Shown one piece after another: positions 11,236 through 23,694 of a DNA stretch of 64,000 nt. The translations under genes were made by a program, and so were the position numbers. The notes beneath the pieces were generated by a model. It was given only the letters and a program-made list of their open reading frames with translations, ran no database searches and had not been told where the DNA came from. The first letter of the stretch is position 1; the number at the start of each line of letters is the position of its first letter. Source of the DNA: Rhodamnia argentea (lineage: Eukaryota; Streptophyta; Magnoliopsida; Myrtales; Myrtaceae); NCBI RefSeq assembly GCF_020921035.1, contig NC_063155.1:8727001-8791000 (forward strand). The letters run 5' to 3'.

Positions 11236-12600
11236 GTTTTGAGATTGTCAAAACGCAACAAAATGTATTTATAAACCAAAACCCTGGACATGATTCATGT
11301 GTATATTGAAATCAATAGGAGTTTAAGACGTACCTTTTGCGAATCGAAGATAAATTGACAATTGGTTATGTCTGGATTAACGCCCCAAGTATTGCACCTC
11401 TACCGGTATCCATACACACGAACCGAAGTCTCTAACGATCCAAGTGCTAGCTTACAAATCTTAGAGCTCTTCTTGCTTGATTGCCTTTGATCTTCGAGAC
11501 TCTCTCAAAGATCTAAGAACATAGAATGATTCTCCGAGTGTTTCTTATTCGGAATAAGACTCTCTTAATTCACTTCATTGTTTCTAGGGTTTTTCCACGT
11601 CTATATATAGCCTAAATATTTACGCGTAATAAAAGAAGTGGGGCCGGGCGATTCGGTCCCGCCAAACCATCTATTTTCAATCGTGCGTTTAATTGTTATC
11701 TCATAACATGCACGATCGCGTAAATATTTAAAATAGAAGACTAAATTAAAATTTACTTCTTAAGTAGATCAAGTCGGAGAGAAAATGTGAACTCATTTCC
11801 CTTTTGTGTGCGACCCTGTAGATTCACTAAATATTAGCAGTGTACTCAAAACTCTTTTGAGCCCACAAGTCATAAGCGGTCTCTAACAACACATTATGAT
11901 TACTTAAGTATAGTGAATGTCATTTTTCAACATAACCTAATCCACAACTAATATTAGAGTATCAACCTTGATTAGTTCCTAGGGCAGACCGCTAACAACG
12001 ATAACGCCTACCGTGCAATGTTAAAAAAAGGCGCAATGTAATAATAAAAAATAATAGTTCATTAGTACCAAATTTGATCCACCTGCGCACAAACATACCA
12101 AGTGCTAAGTGTGTCTCATAATTGCGTACCCGCACGTGAATATAGTAGAATCCAGCCCAACCCATTGCCTTCATTTGTCACGATAGAAGACATCCACGCA
12201 TATTGGCCCATATTCTCCCATCTTTTCTATGTGGGGCAAGAAAAGGCACCACGTTATTCGTTTACAAACAAACAACTAGCAAAGTTATTTACGCAGTGCT
12301 TTCAAAAAAACTTATTGTCTCGAGAGAAGTTTAGAGGCCGACATTCCATTTCGTTTATATTTATATGCATATGTATAGATTATTCACGATGCGTCTTTTA
12401 TTAACGGGTGACGAAATTCCAATTTTGAAATAGAGGAAATCATTTTTCCAAGCATAATACAAACAATTTTTCTTGAATTTTATGTTTTCAGCCACATTTT
12501 TTTTTTCAGCGCACCGCTGAATAAAAGAAAACCGACCATTTTCCTCGAATTTTCAGCTAAAGAAATATAAATGATGACTTTTTTTTTCTTTTTTCAATTT
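11236..12600. other. Intergenic, possible decayed LTR
   Basis: 11590-11640 contains a TATATATAG run in a context like the promoter part of an LTR, but I find no second LTR, primer binding site or coding sequence. Nothing else is recognised. Confidence 0.3.
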
Positions 12601-12709
12601 CTGTTTTATCTTCCTTGAGGAGGCAGGGAGGATAAATGAGCGACCAATGGGAGTCACGGAAGGCGCGCCGAATGAGATTTTCTGGCTGCGCGGCCTCTAA
12701 CTACCATCC

Positions 12710-12717
12710 TACGTGGC
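12710..12717 (+). promoter_or_regulatory. ACGT-core element upstream of the RIQ-type gene
   Basis: TACGTGGC lies about 100 nt before the start codon. ACGTGGC is the core of G-box/ABRE sites bound by bZIP factors and is frequent in light-regulated genes. Function here is inferred; it may fall in the leader rather than the promoter. Confidence 0.3.
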
Positions 12718-12816
12718 GCACCGCACCGCCATCCGATTCACTCGCCCGCTCTCCCTCCCCCGTCGCCGCCGACCACAATCTCGCTCTCTCTGGAATCGAT
12801 CGCTGAACCACCACCA

Positions 12817-13521
12817 ATGGCGGTCGCTGCTCCGTCGCCGGCTGCTTACCTCTCCGGGCTCAGGCGCCGGAACTCCCTGTCCTCCTCCCGCTCTGCCGCC
12901 GCTTCCTTCCCCGCCAGAAAAGCCCTGACCATCGTCGCCATGGCCCCGAAGAAGAAGGTACTTCTCATGCCCTCGTTGCTCTGTTCGTGGTCGGTACTGG
13001 TAAAGAGGCTTGGAATTTTGCGCGGATGAGAGGACTGAGGGAGAATGAATCGGCGCCATTGATGTCTCTGTGCGCAGGTGAACAAGTTGGACGAGAACTG
13101 GAAGAAGGAGTGGTACGGGCCGGGGATCTTCTTCGAAGGGAGCGAGGAGGTGGAGGTGGACGTGTTCAAGAAGCTCGAGAAGCGCAAGGTCCTCAGCAAC
13201 GTCGAGAAAGCGGGCCTGCTCTCCAAGGCGGAGGAGCTGGGGCTCACCCTCTCCTCCATCGAGAAGCTAGGGGTCTTCTCCAAGGCGGAGGAGCTGGGTC
13301 TGCTCAGCCTGCTCGAGAGGGCCGCGGCGGCCTCTCCCTCGGCGCTGGCCTCCGCCTCGCTGCCCATCCTGGTGGCGGCCCTCGCAGCGGTGGTGCTGAT
13401 CCCGGACGACTCGGCGGGGCTCGTCGCGGTGCAGGCGGTGGTCGCCGGGGGGCTCGTGGTGGGGGCGGCGGGGCTGCTCGTGGGGTCCGTCGTGATCGGC
13501 GAGTTGCAAGAGGCCGATTGA
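12817..13521 (+). CDS. RIQ-type DUF1118 thylakoid membrane protein
   Basis: Two exons: 12817-12957 (47 codons) and 13078-13521 (147 codons and stop), joined by a 120-nt intron with GTACTT donor and GCGCAG acceptor; 194 residues. Residues 1-47 are rich in Ala, Ser and Arg (RRRNSLSSSRSAAASFPARK), a chloroplast transit peptide. The mature part starts VNKLDENWKKEWYGPGIFFE. It has a repeated helical motif, VEKAGLLSKAEELGL and IEKLGVFSKAEELGL, then two hydrophobic segments at about residues 135-155 and 162-187. This is the architecture of Arabidopsis RIQ1/RIQ2 (DUF1118), grana proteins that affect LHCII organisation, grana stacking and induction of non-photochemical quenching. The exon is markedly GC-rich compared with its surroundings. 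The ATG at 12817 is the first that gives a transit peptide. Confidence 0.85.
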
Positions 13522-13576
13522 ATTCATTCCTTAGCGCTAGTGTTGTAAAAATGATGAATCCAAAACGTTTTCCCCC

Positions 13577-13601
13577 CTCTCTCTCTCTCTCTCTCTCTCT
13601 C
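13577..13601 (+). repeat. (CT)n microsatellite in the 3' UTR region of the RIQ-type gene
   Basis: About 12 CT units directly after a C-run, 56 nt past the stop codon. Confidence 0.85.
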
Positions 13602-13785
13602 GATCTTGATCATTGCATGACCAGAACTACAGCGAAACAGAGAGAATAATCACTGAGATGTCGGTGAAGCTGAGAAGCATCGCATGGAAAAGATCGAAGT
13701 TGCAGCGAGCTAGCACGAGGAAGATGAAGTGAAGGTCGAGGAAACCAAAACAGAAGAGGAAAAGAGCAAAATTAGATTCACTAAT

Positions 13786-13858
13786 TGGAGATGCGGGGTA
13801 TCGATCCCCGTACCTCTCGCATGCTAAGCGAGCGCTCTACCATCTGAGCTACATCCCC
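13786..13858 (-). tRNA. tRNA-Ala (anticodon AGC)
   Basis: The minus strand gives a complete 73-nt cloverleaf from 13858 down to 13786. The acceptor stem GGGGATG pairs with CATCTCC, with one G-T pair, and A is the discriminator. The D arm is GCTCAGATGGTAGAGC, the anticodon arm CTCGC-TTAGCAT-GCGAG with AGC, and the T arm CGGGG-ATCGATA-CCCCG. The internal A box and B box (GGGGATCGATAC) are intact. CCA is not encoded, as usual for nuclear genes. A TTTT run on the minus strand at 13771-13768 can serve as RNA polymerase III terminator. Confidence 0.97.
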
Positions 13859-14413
13859 CGTCACGTGCTTCGTATACGGAAATTTTATAATTACATAAAA
13901 CAATAATTTTGGACTACCCCCGGCCATCTTCCTGACCTGGACAACGTCTTCGAGCTTATTGGTCGGACTAATGGAGAATTTTCTTACAAGTATCAAGCGT
14001 TTGGATTGGTGAGGACGTGTAACTTTTCCTCTTTCAGCAAGTTACTGCAGTTGCGATTAGGTCAGTTAACATTAGAACCGCATTGAGCGACCGGTTTTGG
14101 ATTTCCTCCGGTGATGAAGTCGGGGAATAGGTGAAGAGACAACAGGGAGATCTTATGCAACTGCATTTAATCTGTCTAGGCGAATATACATAGGGAGCGA
14201 GGAGGTAGAACATCCCCGAGTGACAATAATGTCGGACGACTCATGATTCCTAGTACTGAGCTACATAGATTTAGTCGACTCTGCAAGGAGAGCCTGAGAT
14301 TTTTCTCTCCAGGAAGGCTTGACCCGACGCTTTCTTGGAAGGAAAAAATTACTCAGCATGTAGGTCTCTATTGTTACTAGTCTAGTGCTTCTGTATTTAT
14401 TCCGATTAGTATC
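13859..14413. other. Spacer between the tRNA and the NPF stop codon
   Basis: Includes the 3' UTR of the NPF gene on the minus strand. No further feature is recognised. Confidence 0.4.
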
Positions 14414-17212
14414 TTATGTTGATCTGTAGCTGTAGCGGGTAGCCCAGAAGAGGTAATTCAAGAAATTGATTCCGCTCAGCACGCAGAGCAGCCAGTAAAA
14501 CCCCTCCAGGCGGTAGCAATTCAAGTTGCTGCCGGACATCCAAGGCGTTGCAGAAAATGTGCCGGTGATGTTGTTGACTATGGAGACGAGTGCCGAGCTC
14601 AGGTAGTAGCCCATGGCCAATGATGCCCAGGAGAGCGCTGTGGCCAAGGACCGCATGCTTCGCGGTGTTTCTGTGAAGAAGAACTCCATCATGCCTGCCA
14701 GTGTGAATAGGTCGGCCGATCCCAGGAACAGGTATTGCAGTGCTATCCACAAGAAGGTGATCGGCAGTGGTCCGGCAGAATCTATTGTCCCCGATTCCGC
14801 GGCAACTTTCTTTCTCTTGACTTCGACCAAAGCTGCCACCGCCATTGCCATTATGGACAGAACTAACCCTGTCCCGATCCGCTGAAGATGAGTGATGCCC
14901 ATTTCGGTTTTATTGGTTCTTCTTGCAAATGGTATGACTAGGTGGTTGTAGACTGGTGCTAATATCATCATGAAGAGGACTGGGAAGATGGGGAGGGAAG
15001 CCGGTGGGACTCTCAGGGAGCCTAGCTTGGTGTTCATGGTGGCTGCTTGTTGGACTGAAAAGGTCGAAAGTTGGGCAAGGCAGCAGTTCAAAATTATGGT
15101 CGACATGAAGATCGGGAGAATCTTTATCACCGTCTTGACGCTTTCCACTTGATTTACAGTGCATTGGAGCATCGGGTAGCTGGGATTTTTCATTGCTGCT
15201 CTGTTCAGGAATCCGAGATGTACTGTCAGGGTCTGACTTGGCTCCTTTCCCTTGGCTTCTGCATCCTCTGGTTCTCTGTGAGATGGGCTTGTTGCCATGC
15301 TCACTACAACAGCATTTGTTGGTTTCCTAGATTTACAAGAGTTAAAGATCGATGCTGCCAGCACCTATTGGACACCAGGAAAATTTTGGTTTGTCATTCT
15401 TTATGTGTGGCTTGTAGTCCGTAAGTTTTGTACTGTGTTATAAAGATGTGTAATTACCTTGAACATGGTTGTGATGGGGCTTCCTGTGGGTGTTTTGACC
15501 CTATAGGTAGAAGAACCGAGGAGGAAGACCGGGATGGAGATCAGAATTGTTGCAGCCGATATCGCGAAGCCCCACTGCCAACCTATGTTATCTTCAATCC
15601 AAACCACACAGGTGACAGCCATCAGGGCCCCAAAAGAGAGGCTGAAAATGTAATAGTTGAAAAAGGCTGATCTCTGCTTCCTGCCTTCTGGGGTAGTCTC
15701 ATCAAATTGCTCAGCCCCATGTGGAGGTAGTGAGCCTTTTATCCCGCCAACTCCTAAAGCCACCAGATAGAGGCCTGCAAACAATATCACTGCTTTTGCA
15801 CCGACAAGCTCTTGACATGGAGAATGGGCGCTGGCTGAAACGCAACTTGGTGTTTTCAATGAAGGTATGCGAGCTTGAATTGTGAGGACTAGCAACCCCT
15901 GTGCTATTCAACACTAGTAAGATTTTGATGGTGATAACATCAAAATTTCCTTTGGTTGTCAATTACCGATAAAACGCTAGATAACATTGAACTAGTCAGA
16001 AGTCCTGCAGGAGTAGAGTTTCAAAGTAAGGGTACAGAGCGCAAAGATGAATGTAGATTCTTTCTTTTGGTCACCATAAGTACATAGTAACTTAGGATTC
16101 CGGAATTGCCATAGGAGCCATTTAGCAGCCAGAGTCTAAGAATCAGAGGGAGTCGCTTTCCCGTGCCTCAAGCATAGAGATGAAAGTAGATTCTTCATTT
16201 TGTCATTTTGTCGTACTCTATGCGCTATGGCCTCAGGAGATAGTCATTATTACCATTTCCCAATCCCTTCGGTTTTTGCCTTGATGAAAGAGAAGAGCCT
16301 CTAAAAGATGTTAAGAAACATCATGCAGGACATAATGATGGAGTTTGTGACCTTCTTCATCTTCATGTGGTTCCATATCACAGTTGGGCTTCTCTCTTTT
16401 CTTTTTCTAGTTGAATCTCAAGTCCATAGAGACATGGGGCGTCCGGTTGATATTAGCAGGAATATAGTTAAGCGGTTCTACATTTCTAACACCATTGGGT
16501 TTCGAAAACTTAACCAATTCCTTTGGCTTAGGACCAGCATTGAGTTTCTGCATGTTCTTCGCATCAGATGATGTTAGTCTTCATCTGGTGCATCTCGACA
16601 GGAATTTGAGGACTATTCACATTCTGATGAGTTCTAATAGATGGTTTCTGCGTGAAGATAGTTGGTGGGGATTGATTATGATCTAACACCTTGTCATGGC
16701 TCATCAACCACAAAAGAGTGCTACAAGAGAAAATCTGAATAAACTGGTGAATTCCACTGGTGGAAAAAGGGAAGCATGAGAAGATTTGGAAGATGCTTAC
16801 CGAGAATTCTATTGCAGCGCTCATCAGGTATATTCTGTAGGTTGTAATGTAAGCATCTGCTAGAAAGCCACCAAGGAGAGCGAGGAGAAAAGTTGTCCCC
16901 ATGAAATTGGTGACAATATTGGCGGAACTGGATGGCGAATAATGCATGAATTTTGTCAGGTAGACCACAAGGTTGCTTGCATTGGCCAGGTATGCTAAAT
17001 TCTCCAGCACCTCCACAACTAAGTTCCTCAAATGAACAACACTAACTCCTGTTATACTCTTGATATACAGGATGAGATAAAAAAATGATCTCCCCATAGT
17101 TATTTGACCGCTTACCTAAGACAAAGAAAGCAGCCACCATGCCTCCATGACGATCTACGAGTGCAGGTCTGTTCCTCCAATCTACATATCCTTCCAATCC
17201 ACTCTGGTGCAT
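14414..17212 (-). CDS. NRT1/PTR family transporter, NPF4 clade
   Basis: Four coding exons read right to left: 17212-17116, 17018-16801, 15898-15458 and 15364-14414. All junctions are GT/AG with consistent phases, giving 568 residues. It begins MHQSGLEGYVDWRNRPALVD and continues VVEVLENLAYLANASNLVVY, NFMGTTFLLALLGGFLADAY, then ALGVGGIKGSLPPHGAEQFD, FNYYIFSLSFGALMAVTCVV, STFSVQQAATMNTKLGSLRV, LPITFLWIALQYLFLGSADL and the end FWATRYSYRST. This is the 12-helix MFS/POT fold with a central hydrophilic loop around residues 255-300. Helix 1 has EVLEN where many NPFs have the proton-coupling ExxER motif; this is typical of NPF4, whose Arabidopsis member NPF4.6 (NRT1.2/AIT1) moves nitrate and abscisic acid. 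An in-frame upstream ATG at 17287 would add 25 residues without family support. The gene looks intact; substrate is unknown. Confidence 0.92.
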
Positions 17213-17429
17213 ATTGCCCTGATAGTCGATGAAACTGTTTAGTACATATATATCATGATAATGTGTAAAAGAAGTAGCCAAGAACATGAATCAAGTATGC
17301 TGGGAACTTGAGGACTTTGGATGGAGGGAGGGAACAGGAAAACAAAAGGAGACACACCATTTCTCTCCCTTTCATTTGAATTTTCTTGAGGAGTGCTTTT
17401 TATAATTCAAGCATTGACAGTTCGGCTCG

Positions 17430-17437
17430 TATTTATA
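17430..17437 (-). promoter_or_regulatory. TATA box of the NPF gene
   Basis: The minus strand reads TATAAATA at 17437-17430, about 220 nt before the ATG at 17212, giving a start near 17405. The leader then contains an out-of-frame ATG at 17360 that opens a 36-codon uORF and the in-frame ATG at 17287; a leader intron ending in TATCAG near 17220 could remove both. Confidence 0.5.
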
Positions 17438-17439
17438 GA

Positions 17440-20400
17440 CTAAGAAAATGGTGGTGAAACCTGAGATGAAAGATCTAGACTCTTGAGAAGGCGACACCTT
17501 ATTTTTCTTGCTGATTCTGATTTGTTTTGCTTTTAAGATAAAGAGAGAAAAAGGTGGCATCTTTAGGAACAAATGCTCCCACAAGCACATTCTTTGTGCT
17601 CCTTTCTTGACTGAAGGATTGTACCTGCACTTCATGCCCGCTTGCACATGCGTTGCTGAAGTTTTAAAGGCATTGCCTGTTTGGTGGTGCATACCAGTTA
17701 TGCTATCACTTTGTCTGCGAGGTACCTCGGGTTCAAAGTCAAAGAGGTGTTGATGTTTAGGTTATATTCATAAGCTTCGATTGGTGGTTGATGATGCGTT
17801 AATGATTGGCGCAAGCATCAAAACGAAATGGATTTTCAAGGTTGATAAGTACCTTACATGAGCAAGTTGCTTGATGATTGGTGCAGATCATGGTGCTTTG
17901 CTGATGATAGTGCTAATTTATGGCTTTTTCCGGTGTGTCCCACACCCACATCACATTCACATGCACTGCCTCTCCAGCAGTGCTCGAGCCACGGTGCTAG
18001 TAACTGCTCCAGAAGACCTCAAAGCTTGTGAACCAAGTATCTTCAGATATCGACCGAGTATCATCTGCACTATTCTCGTGCCTTCCACGACATGGCAGAG
18101 TCCTCATTCCTCAGATTCAATTTGTGAAGGCCATAAGGATTTGCTCTAAATATTAGCCTTCCTTCTTTAGTGTCTATTGGTACCATTGCCTTACAAAATT
18201 TCTAGGTTCCCAGATCCACGATGTTGTCCGTCCGAGCTCACTTTGTTTGTCTGTTCAGGTACAGTTGCTAAGCTTTCCATGGAGATGCTTCTTCTTGCTA
18301 CTAGACTCATCTATTTAGTGGCCTATTCTCTTTATGGTGGATTCCTGACTGGTACTTTAATTTCCCTTTCAGGTTATCTGCAGTTCCCTTCTTCCCCTGA
18401 TGCTTGAAACATGTGGATGCAATTCGATTGGAAGCAACTTGGTGGTGCTGGATCCGTCTAATTGCGCTCCCACATTGGTTGGCTGCGAGCCGAAAGAGAC
18501 GGATCAGTGCCTATCCCACCGCCCATCTCCACACATGAGTATCGAAAAACCGGTTAGTTCTTCTCTCTTGTGCTTAATCTGAAGCAGTGAAAAACTACAA
18601 CCAGAAACGAAAGAACACAAAACAGTAAACAGTTCCGTAAGGCAACTTAGCTATTGTCTTGCTTTGTTAGTAATGTTGCAAGAAGGGTCAGGGGACTCAG
18701 GCTGCTTTGTCTTGTCTCTGTCAATGTTTTGCTGAGGATGGAATTAGAACCTTCCCAACCAAAATTTTGGGGTTGAGTCTTGGGTGGCCAGGGGTCACTA
18801 ATGACTCTATTTGGATGAATCCGATTTGATTCGCTGCCTAAGAACCCGTTGTTCTCGCACGGTAATCCTCGGCCGTACGAATCTACATTAGCTTCCATGA
18901 AATTCGGTGTGCGATCAAAATAAAAACGCGAGATACTACTACAAAATTCAGCAGCTTTCTGAGTTTCTCTGAGTCCAATTTAGCTCGCCAAACAAGAACA
19001 AGAAGTTGGATCAAAGTCTCAAGACGGAAACTCCCTTTGAGGACAGTTAAAAAGAGTGGGACCCACTGTCTTTTCTATTTTTTTTTTTTGTGTCGGTCTA
19101 AGCCACTGTCTGGTTTGAGGCTGATAAGGTAGCAAGCACAGTACAAGCAACATGGGTCAGCGTAGTGGTGCCGTGAGGTGGAAACGCACCGCCTGCTTTA
19201 ATGATCCCTTGTGGAGTCTCAGCGTGTTGTGGGGGGCTTTCCTTCTTTTGGAATTGCACTCAAAGACTCGAGACGGGTGTGGGCTCGAGATAACTCGTCG
19301 ACAAAGCCCTAAATCTATCATAAGGCCAATTTAACTGTAAAATTTTCAATCGTACCAATTTAATTCTAAATATTATGAGAATTTATCAATTTGATCATAG
19401 ACCTTTCAATTACATCACTTTAATCCTAAATCTTTTGAAAATTTGCTAATTTAGTCCCACACATACTATTTGGATATTTAGACAGAATGACTACATTGAC
19501 AAATCGTCAAAAGATTAAGAATTAAATTAGTAAATTATCAAAAGATTAAGAACTAATTGCTTTCCGCATTTCTCTCTCTCCCTCTCCCTCTCACCTTTCA
19601 ACCGATTCTATCTTTCTACGATTGATCTTGCTTGGTTTGTCTTTCCTTTTCTCTCCCATTGTGTTTTGAGAGTTTGCAAGTGTGAATAATTTTCTATAGC
19701 TAATCTTGAGTACACGTGGAACACAGTTCGGCCTTTCGTTCAATCGACAACCACTGATGAGGATGTTCGTGACGTCGGTCAATAAACTCCCCGACATTAT
19801 CCCACTCTCCTCTCTCAATTTAGATTTATGTCTAGATTCAGGAATTTTTCCTCTCGAACTATATCTAGATATAGATATGAAAGCTCTTACATATGTTTGA
19901 TTTGTTCTCTTTCAACATACTGATGTGGGTATTATTGCTTGGCGATAGTGGTAGGGACGTCGAATCTAGACTCACACTGCAAGCCGTTGCAATTAGTATA
20001 GGAGCTCTCGATATGTGTTCATCACTAAATCTGATGATCGGCTGCCGAAATTTTATGGTGGCAGATTTATTCTTGAAGGATTATAGTATACTTCTAGCTG
20101 CATAATTTGCTTTTTTACTTGCTTTCTGTTATCCACTTTTTTCTGCAATTATTAGGGAGCTTGAAAGCATTTTATGTACCTCTCAAATATTATTTTAATC
20201 AATGAATGGAATCTTTCTTTTAACCAAAAAAGGGTTAAAAACTACATTGACACGATTGAAATGTTCAAGATTTTTTGGACAGTTTTTCCCGATTTTCGCA
20301 ATGACAAACTCGCTAACTTGCCAACTCTTGTGGCCAAAAGGATCAATCTCACGTGTTCTTTCCCTTCTCGAAGATGTTAGTCGGCCTCGATCGGTCTTCA

Positions 20401-20689
20401 TTGGAGATAGGGATGGAAGATGGATCTCGGCTTTTGATTGACAGAGATTAGCCGCCGCCGCCGCCGCCACTAGAGCCGTCTCTTGGGAGATTGCTTGATC
20501 TAATCACCACGTGCGTGAAAAGGGTAGCCATTTTGGGAAGGAAATGAAGAAATTGTTTTGAGTTTTGACATATGGTTGTCGTGATTGCACGGGTCGACGC
20601 GGACGCCTTGCTCCATAAAATTATGAAAATGTGCGAAATGCCGAAAGACGCGGAACTTATAGAGAAAATGGCACGAATGGTTCTCCAGC
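17440..20689. other. Intergenic, no gene recognised
   Basis: Several medium open frames (17871-18149, 18177-18582 plus, 18647-18898 minus) show no family I know. 19330-19560 consists of degenerate phrases of the type 'caatttaatcctaaatcttt' and 'attaagaattaaattagtaa', arms of an inverted-repeat element like 56797-57494. A (GCC)6 tract lies at 20451-20468. Confidence 0.4.
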
Positions 20690-22440
20690 TTTGCCCGATG
20701 TAAAATGTCGGTTTTAAACTTTTAAACTTGTTTAATATGTTTTGACAAAAAAAGAAAAAAAAAAGGAGCTTATTAGTATTTGAACTTTAGTTTAATGTGC
20801 AATATCGTTACTGAATTTTTAATTTTTTCTATGCAGTCCCTGAATTTTTTGTACATGTTCAATTCAATTCTTGAATTATACAAAAATATTTAGTGGTGTC
20901 TTTTCATTAATTCAATTTAGTGAAATTTGTAGATTTGGCTTTTAATCCGGTACATTTGAATGGTGGACAAAAAGAAAGTTACGCATGAATTATCCATGTA
21001 AGATATCCAACTCAAATTAAAATATAGTAATCTATTTAATTTGTTCAACTTCAAAGAAGACTATCCATGTTATTTGATTACGTGAATAATTATATTTTGA
21101 TTTGAATTGAATATCTTATACGAATTAAGTGTGGTCGATTTTCAATGGCTCGGTTCCCAATTTGTGGAACTAGAACCACCCACCTAGTCTTGGACCCGCC
21201 TGGGAACAGGGACTGGTCCGGTTCTTGGGTGGGTCTAGGAATAGGCCGTGTCATGGGAATTAGCAAATCTCAACCACAAAATTATGGCCATCTACCGCTG
21301 ACAATAAAAGCACCCAAAATAAAAGATCCTGCTTAACCAAGAGAGTCCTCGAAGAAGACTACCTGTTTCCACCAAATGGTGTCTAAGCACTTGGATTCCA
21401 TCGAGTCGACTACAAGAGTCAGTCGCCGGTGCCCCCACAAGTAAGCGACGATGGCGAGCACGTTTGCTCTCGCCGGCGAAGCAATAGCTCAAGTCCGGGA
21501 GCGCCTGAGAAGGAATATGGAGGGCTTGGCGAGGCCTTCCTCGCCTGGATCGGATATTGATGGTGTTCTTGAGGTCGGTGTTTAAGTTGTAAGCCGAATG
21601 TTGCATGTGCGATCGAGTGGCAAGTGCGAATGATTGTGGGGTTGTGCGCATTCCCTTGGATTATGTGCTGATAGCTAAGCAATATATGCAAATGTTCTGA
21701 TGGAGTCATGATAGAGTGAGATGTGTGAGACATTGAGACTTAGAGCAAAGAAACTAGGAAGGAAATTAGGGAATTGAACTTATGTCCATGCACGCGCCGT
21801 GAGAGTTATCGAGAGGATTAAGGAGAGTGAAGCGAACTAGGGAAAATTAGTAATTGAGGCTTTTATATTGAAAAAGAAAGAGTGGATCTAGATATACATA
21901 TATATATATGTATATATATGTATATATATATGTATAGGTCCGGTTCGGGTGGTCCGGTCCACACCCGAACCGGGAACTTGATCGATATTCACGATTTCAC
22001 TTTTTGGGAACTGCGAACCGCCCTAGAATCGGTTGGTACAATCCGGTCCAAGCAGTTCCCAGTTCAAAAGATTCCTTTTGCTCATCCTTGTGAATATTCC
22101 TCGTGTAACATTATTATTTTGTCCACCGTTCAAATTTACTGAATTGAAAGCCATATCAAGAAATTCCTTTTACTTGAATAAATAGAAGGATAACATTTAA
22201 CATTTTCACATGGTTTGAGGACTAGATTGAATATTTTCCAAAAGTTCAAGGGTCAAATTGAACAAGTTAAAAGTTCATAAACGATACTGTATATTGGGCT
22301 AAAGTTCGGTGACTACATTAAATAAATTAAAAGTTCAGGAACAACATTGTACATTGGATTAAAGTTCAAAGGCCACCTTGAATAAGTTAAAAATTCGGAG
22401 ATGACATTATATATTGAACCAAAGCGTAGAAACCACTTGT
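20690..22440. mobile_element. Non-autonomous element with long inverted arms, with hAT-like sequence nested inside
   Basis: 20936-20972 and 22120-22152 are inverted copies: 'tttgtccaccgttcaaattt' on the right matches the complement of 'aaatttgaatggtggacaaa'-type sequence on the left. Similarity continues outward through 'aaagttc', 'aagttaaaagttc' and 'aattgaac' phrases to roughly 20760 and 22330. The long imperfect arms suit a Mutator-like or foldback element. Inside, 21140-22070 is rich in 'ccggttc' and 'gggaac' words like the hAT ends elsewhere, with no visible target duplication. A smaller hairpin pairs about 21000-21030 with 21090-21122. Outer ends are not defined. Confidence 0.5.
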
Positions 22441-22588
22441 ATTATTTTTCTGAATCTAAATGAGAGATTCAAATATGTTTGTGTTGCTACTAGGTAAAAC
22501 CAGCATAGCTCCAAAAGTCATGATGAATTTGATTTGCTCGATGAATGACTTCATGTTTGGCAGATCACGTAGAATCGCTCCGATCGAT
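22301..22588. repeat. 288-bp tandem duplication, copy 1
   Basis: The unit starts 'aaagttcggtgactacatta' and ends at the next 'aaagttc'. Only scattered substitutions separate it from copy 2 (22589-22872). Confidence 0.85.
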
Positions 22589-22872
22589 AAAGTTCAGCAA
22601 CCACATTAAATAAGTTAAAAGTTCGGGGACGACCTTATACATTAGATTAAAGTTCATAGACCACCTTGAATAAGTTAAAAATTCGGGGACGACATTATAT
22701 ATTGAACAAAAGCGTAGAAACTGTTTGTATTATTTTTCCGAATCTAAACGAGAGATTTAAATATGTTTGTGTTGCTACTAGGTAAAACAGCGTAGCTCCA
22801 AAAGTCCCAATGAATTTGATTTGCTCGACGAATGACTTCATGTTTGGCAGATCACATAGAATCGATCCGATC
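22589..22872. repeat. 288-bp tandem duplication, copy 2
   Basis: Repeats the unit at 22301-22588, including 'ttgtgttgctactaggtaaa' and 'gacttcatgtttggcagatc'. It extends the right arm of the long-inverted-repeat element, so it probably arose after insertion. Confidence 0.85.
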
Positions 22873-23694
22873 TAATATCGAAGGAGTCTTTATCAGTATG
22901 GCTTGTTGAGACTCGGGTCTCTAAATTCGTAAAAGAGAACAGTCTTTAGCTTACTCTAAGATTAACAGTCTATTTTGGGTCACAAAGAAATAAATAACAA
23001 TTATTAAAAATTAATATTGGGTCCACTCCTTTGAGAATTTGTGGTTCATAACATATCGTTACTTTCACAAGAACCCAAAGACTGTTATGCTAGCAAAGCC
23101 TTTCGTAGAGAATGCTCTTTTGCAGGTAGAGCTCCACTACCAAGTTCTCTTACTTCATGAATTTATGCACCATTTAAGCGTGGTTTGCTTGCTTATCTCA
23201 CTTGTCAGAACCAACATGGCGTAATCCAAGCAACGGACTATTAAAAAGCTCTGCAACTTGCAACATAAACATTCCCGACTGACGACCAACATCTTACAAG
23301 TTTCAGTTACTATTAAGTAGCTTTCCATGGTGAACCCGGTACCCTCAAAGGGATTCTAATGACCTCCACATTTGAAATATTAACTCAACCATGCAATATA
23401 TAACGAATAATTACCTTTTTGTGAGATTTTGTGGTATCACTACCAACTATTGTAAAAGTTTAAGTTATTGGATGAAGACGTGGTTTAATATTTTAACTAT
23501 TTCATCATTATTAAAACCCAACAAGCCGACAACTCACTAAAATTTGCCTCCTAGGGCAAATGTGAATGAGTGTGAGTAACAATATGAAATGGTACCTTTT
23601 AAAATATAACACATTGTTAAATAAGTACATTATTAAACAAAAACTACGAAAAAAAAATCTATCCCTCAAAGCCTTAAAGATTATCATTTCATCC
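22873..23694. other. Intergenic, no feature recognised
   Basis: AT-rich DNA without protein-like frames or clear repeats. Confidence 0.35.

Noticed and set aside
11590-11640. TATATATAG promoter-like run suggesting an LTR
   Set aside because: No second LTR, no TG...CA ends with duplication and no primer binding site could be found, so no retroelement is called there.
12846-13649. Long open frames antisense to and overlapping the RIQ-type gene
   Set aside because: They are by-products of its GC-rich codon use. The sense frame has the family motifs, transit peptide and splice sites; the others have none.
17871-18582. Three plus-strand open frames that might form a small gene
   Set aside because: Possible splice sites exist, but the translations match no family and frames do not join convincingly.
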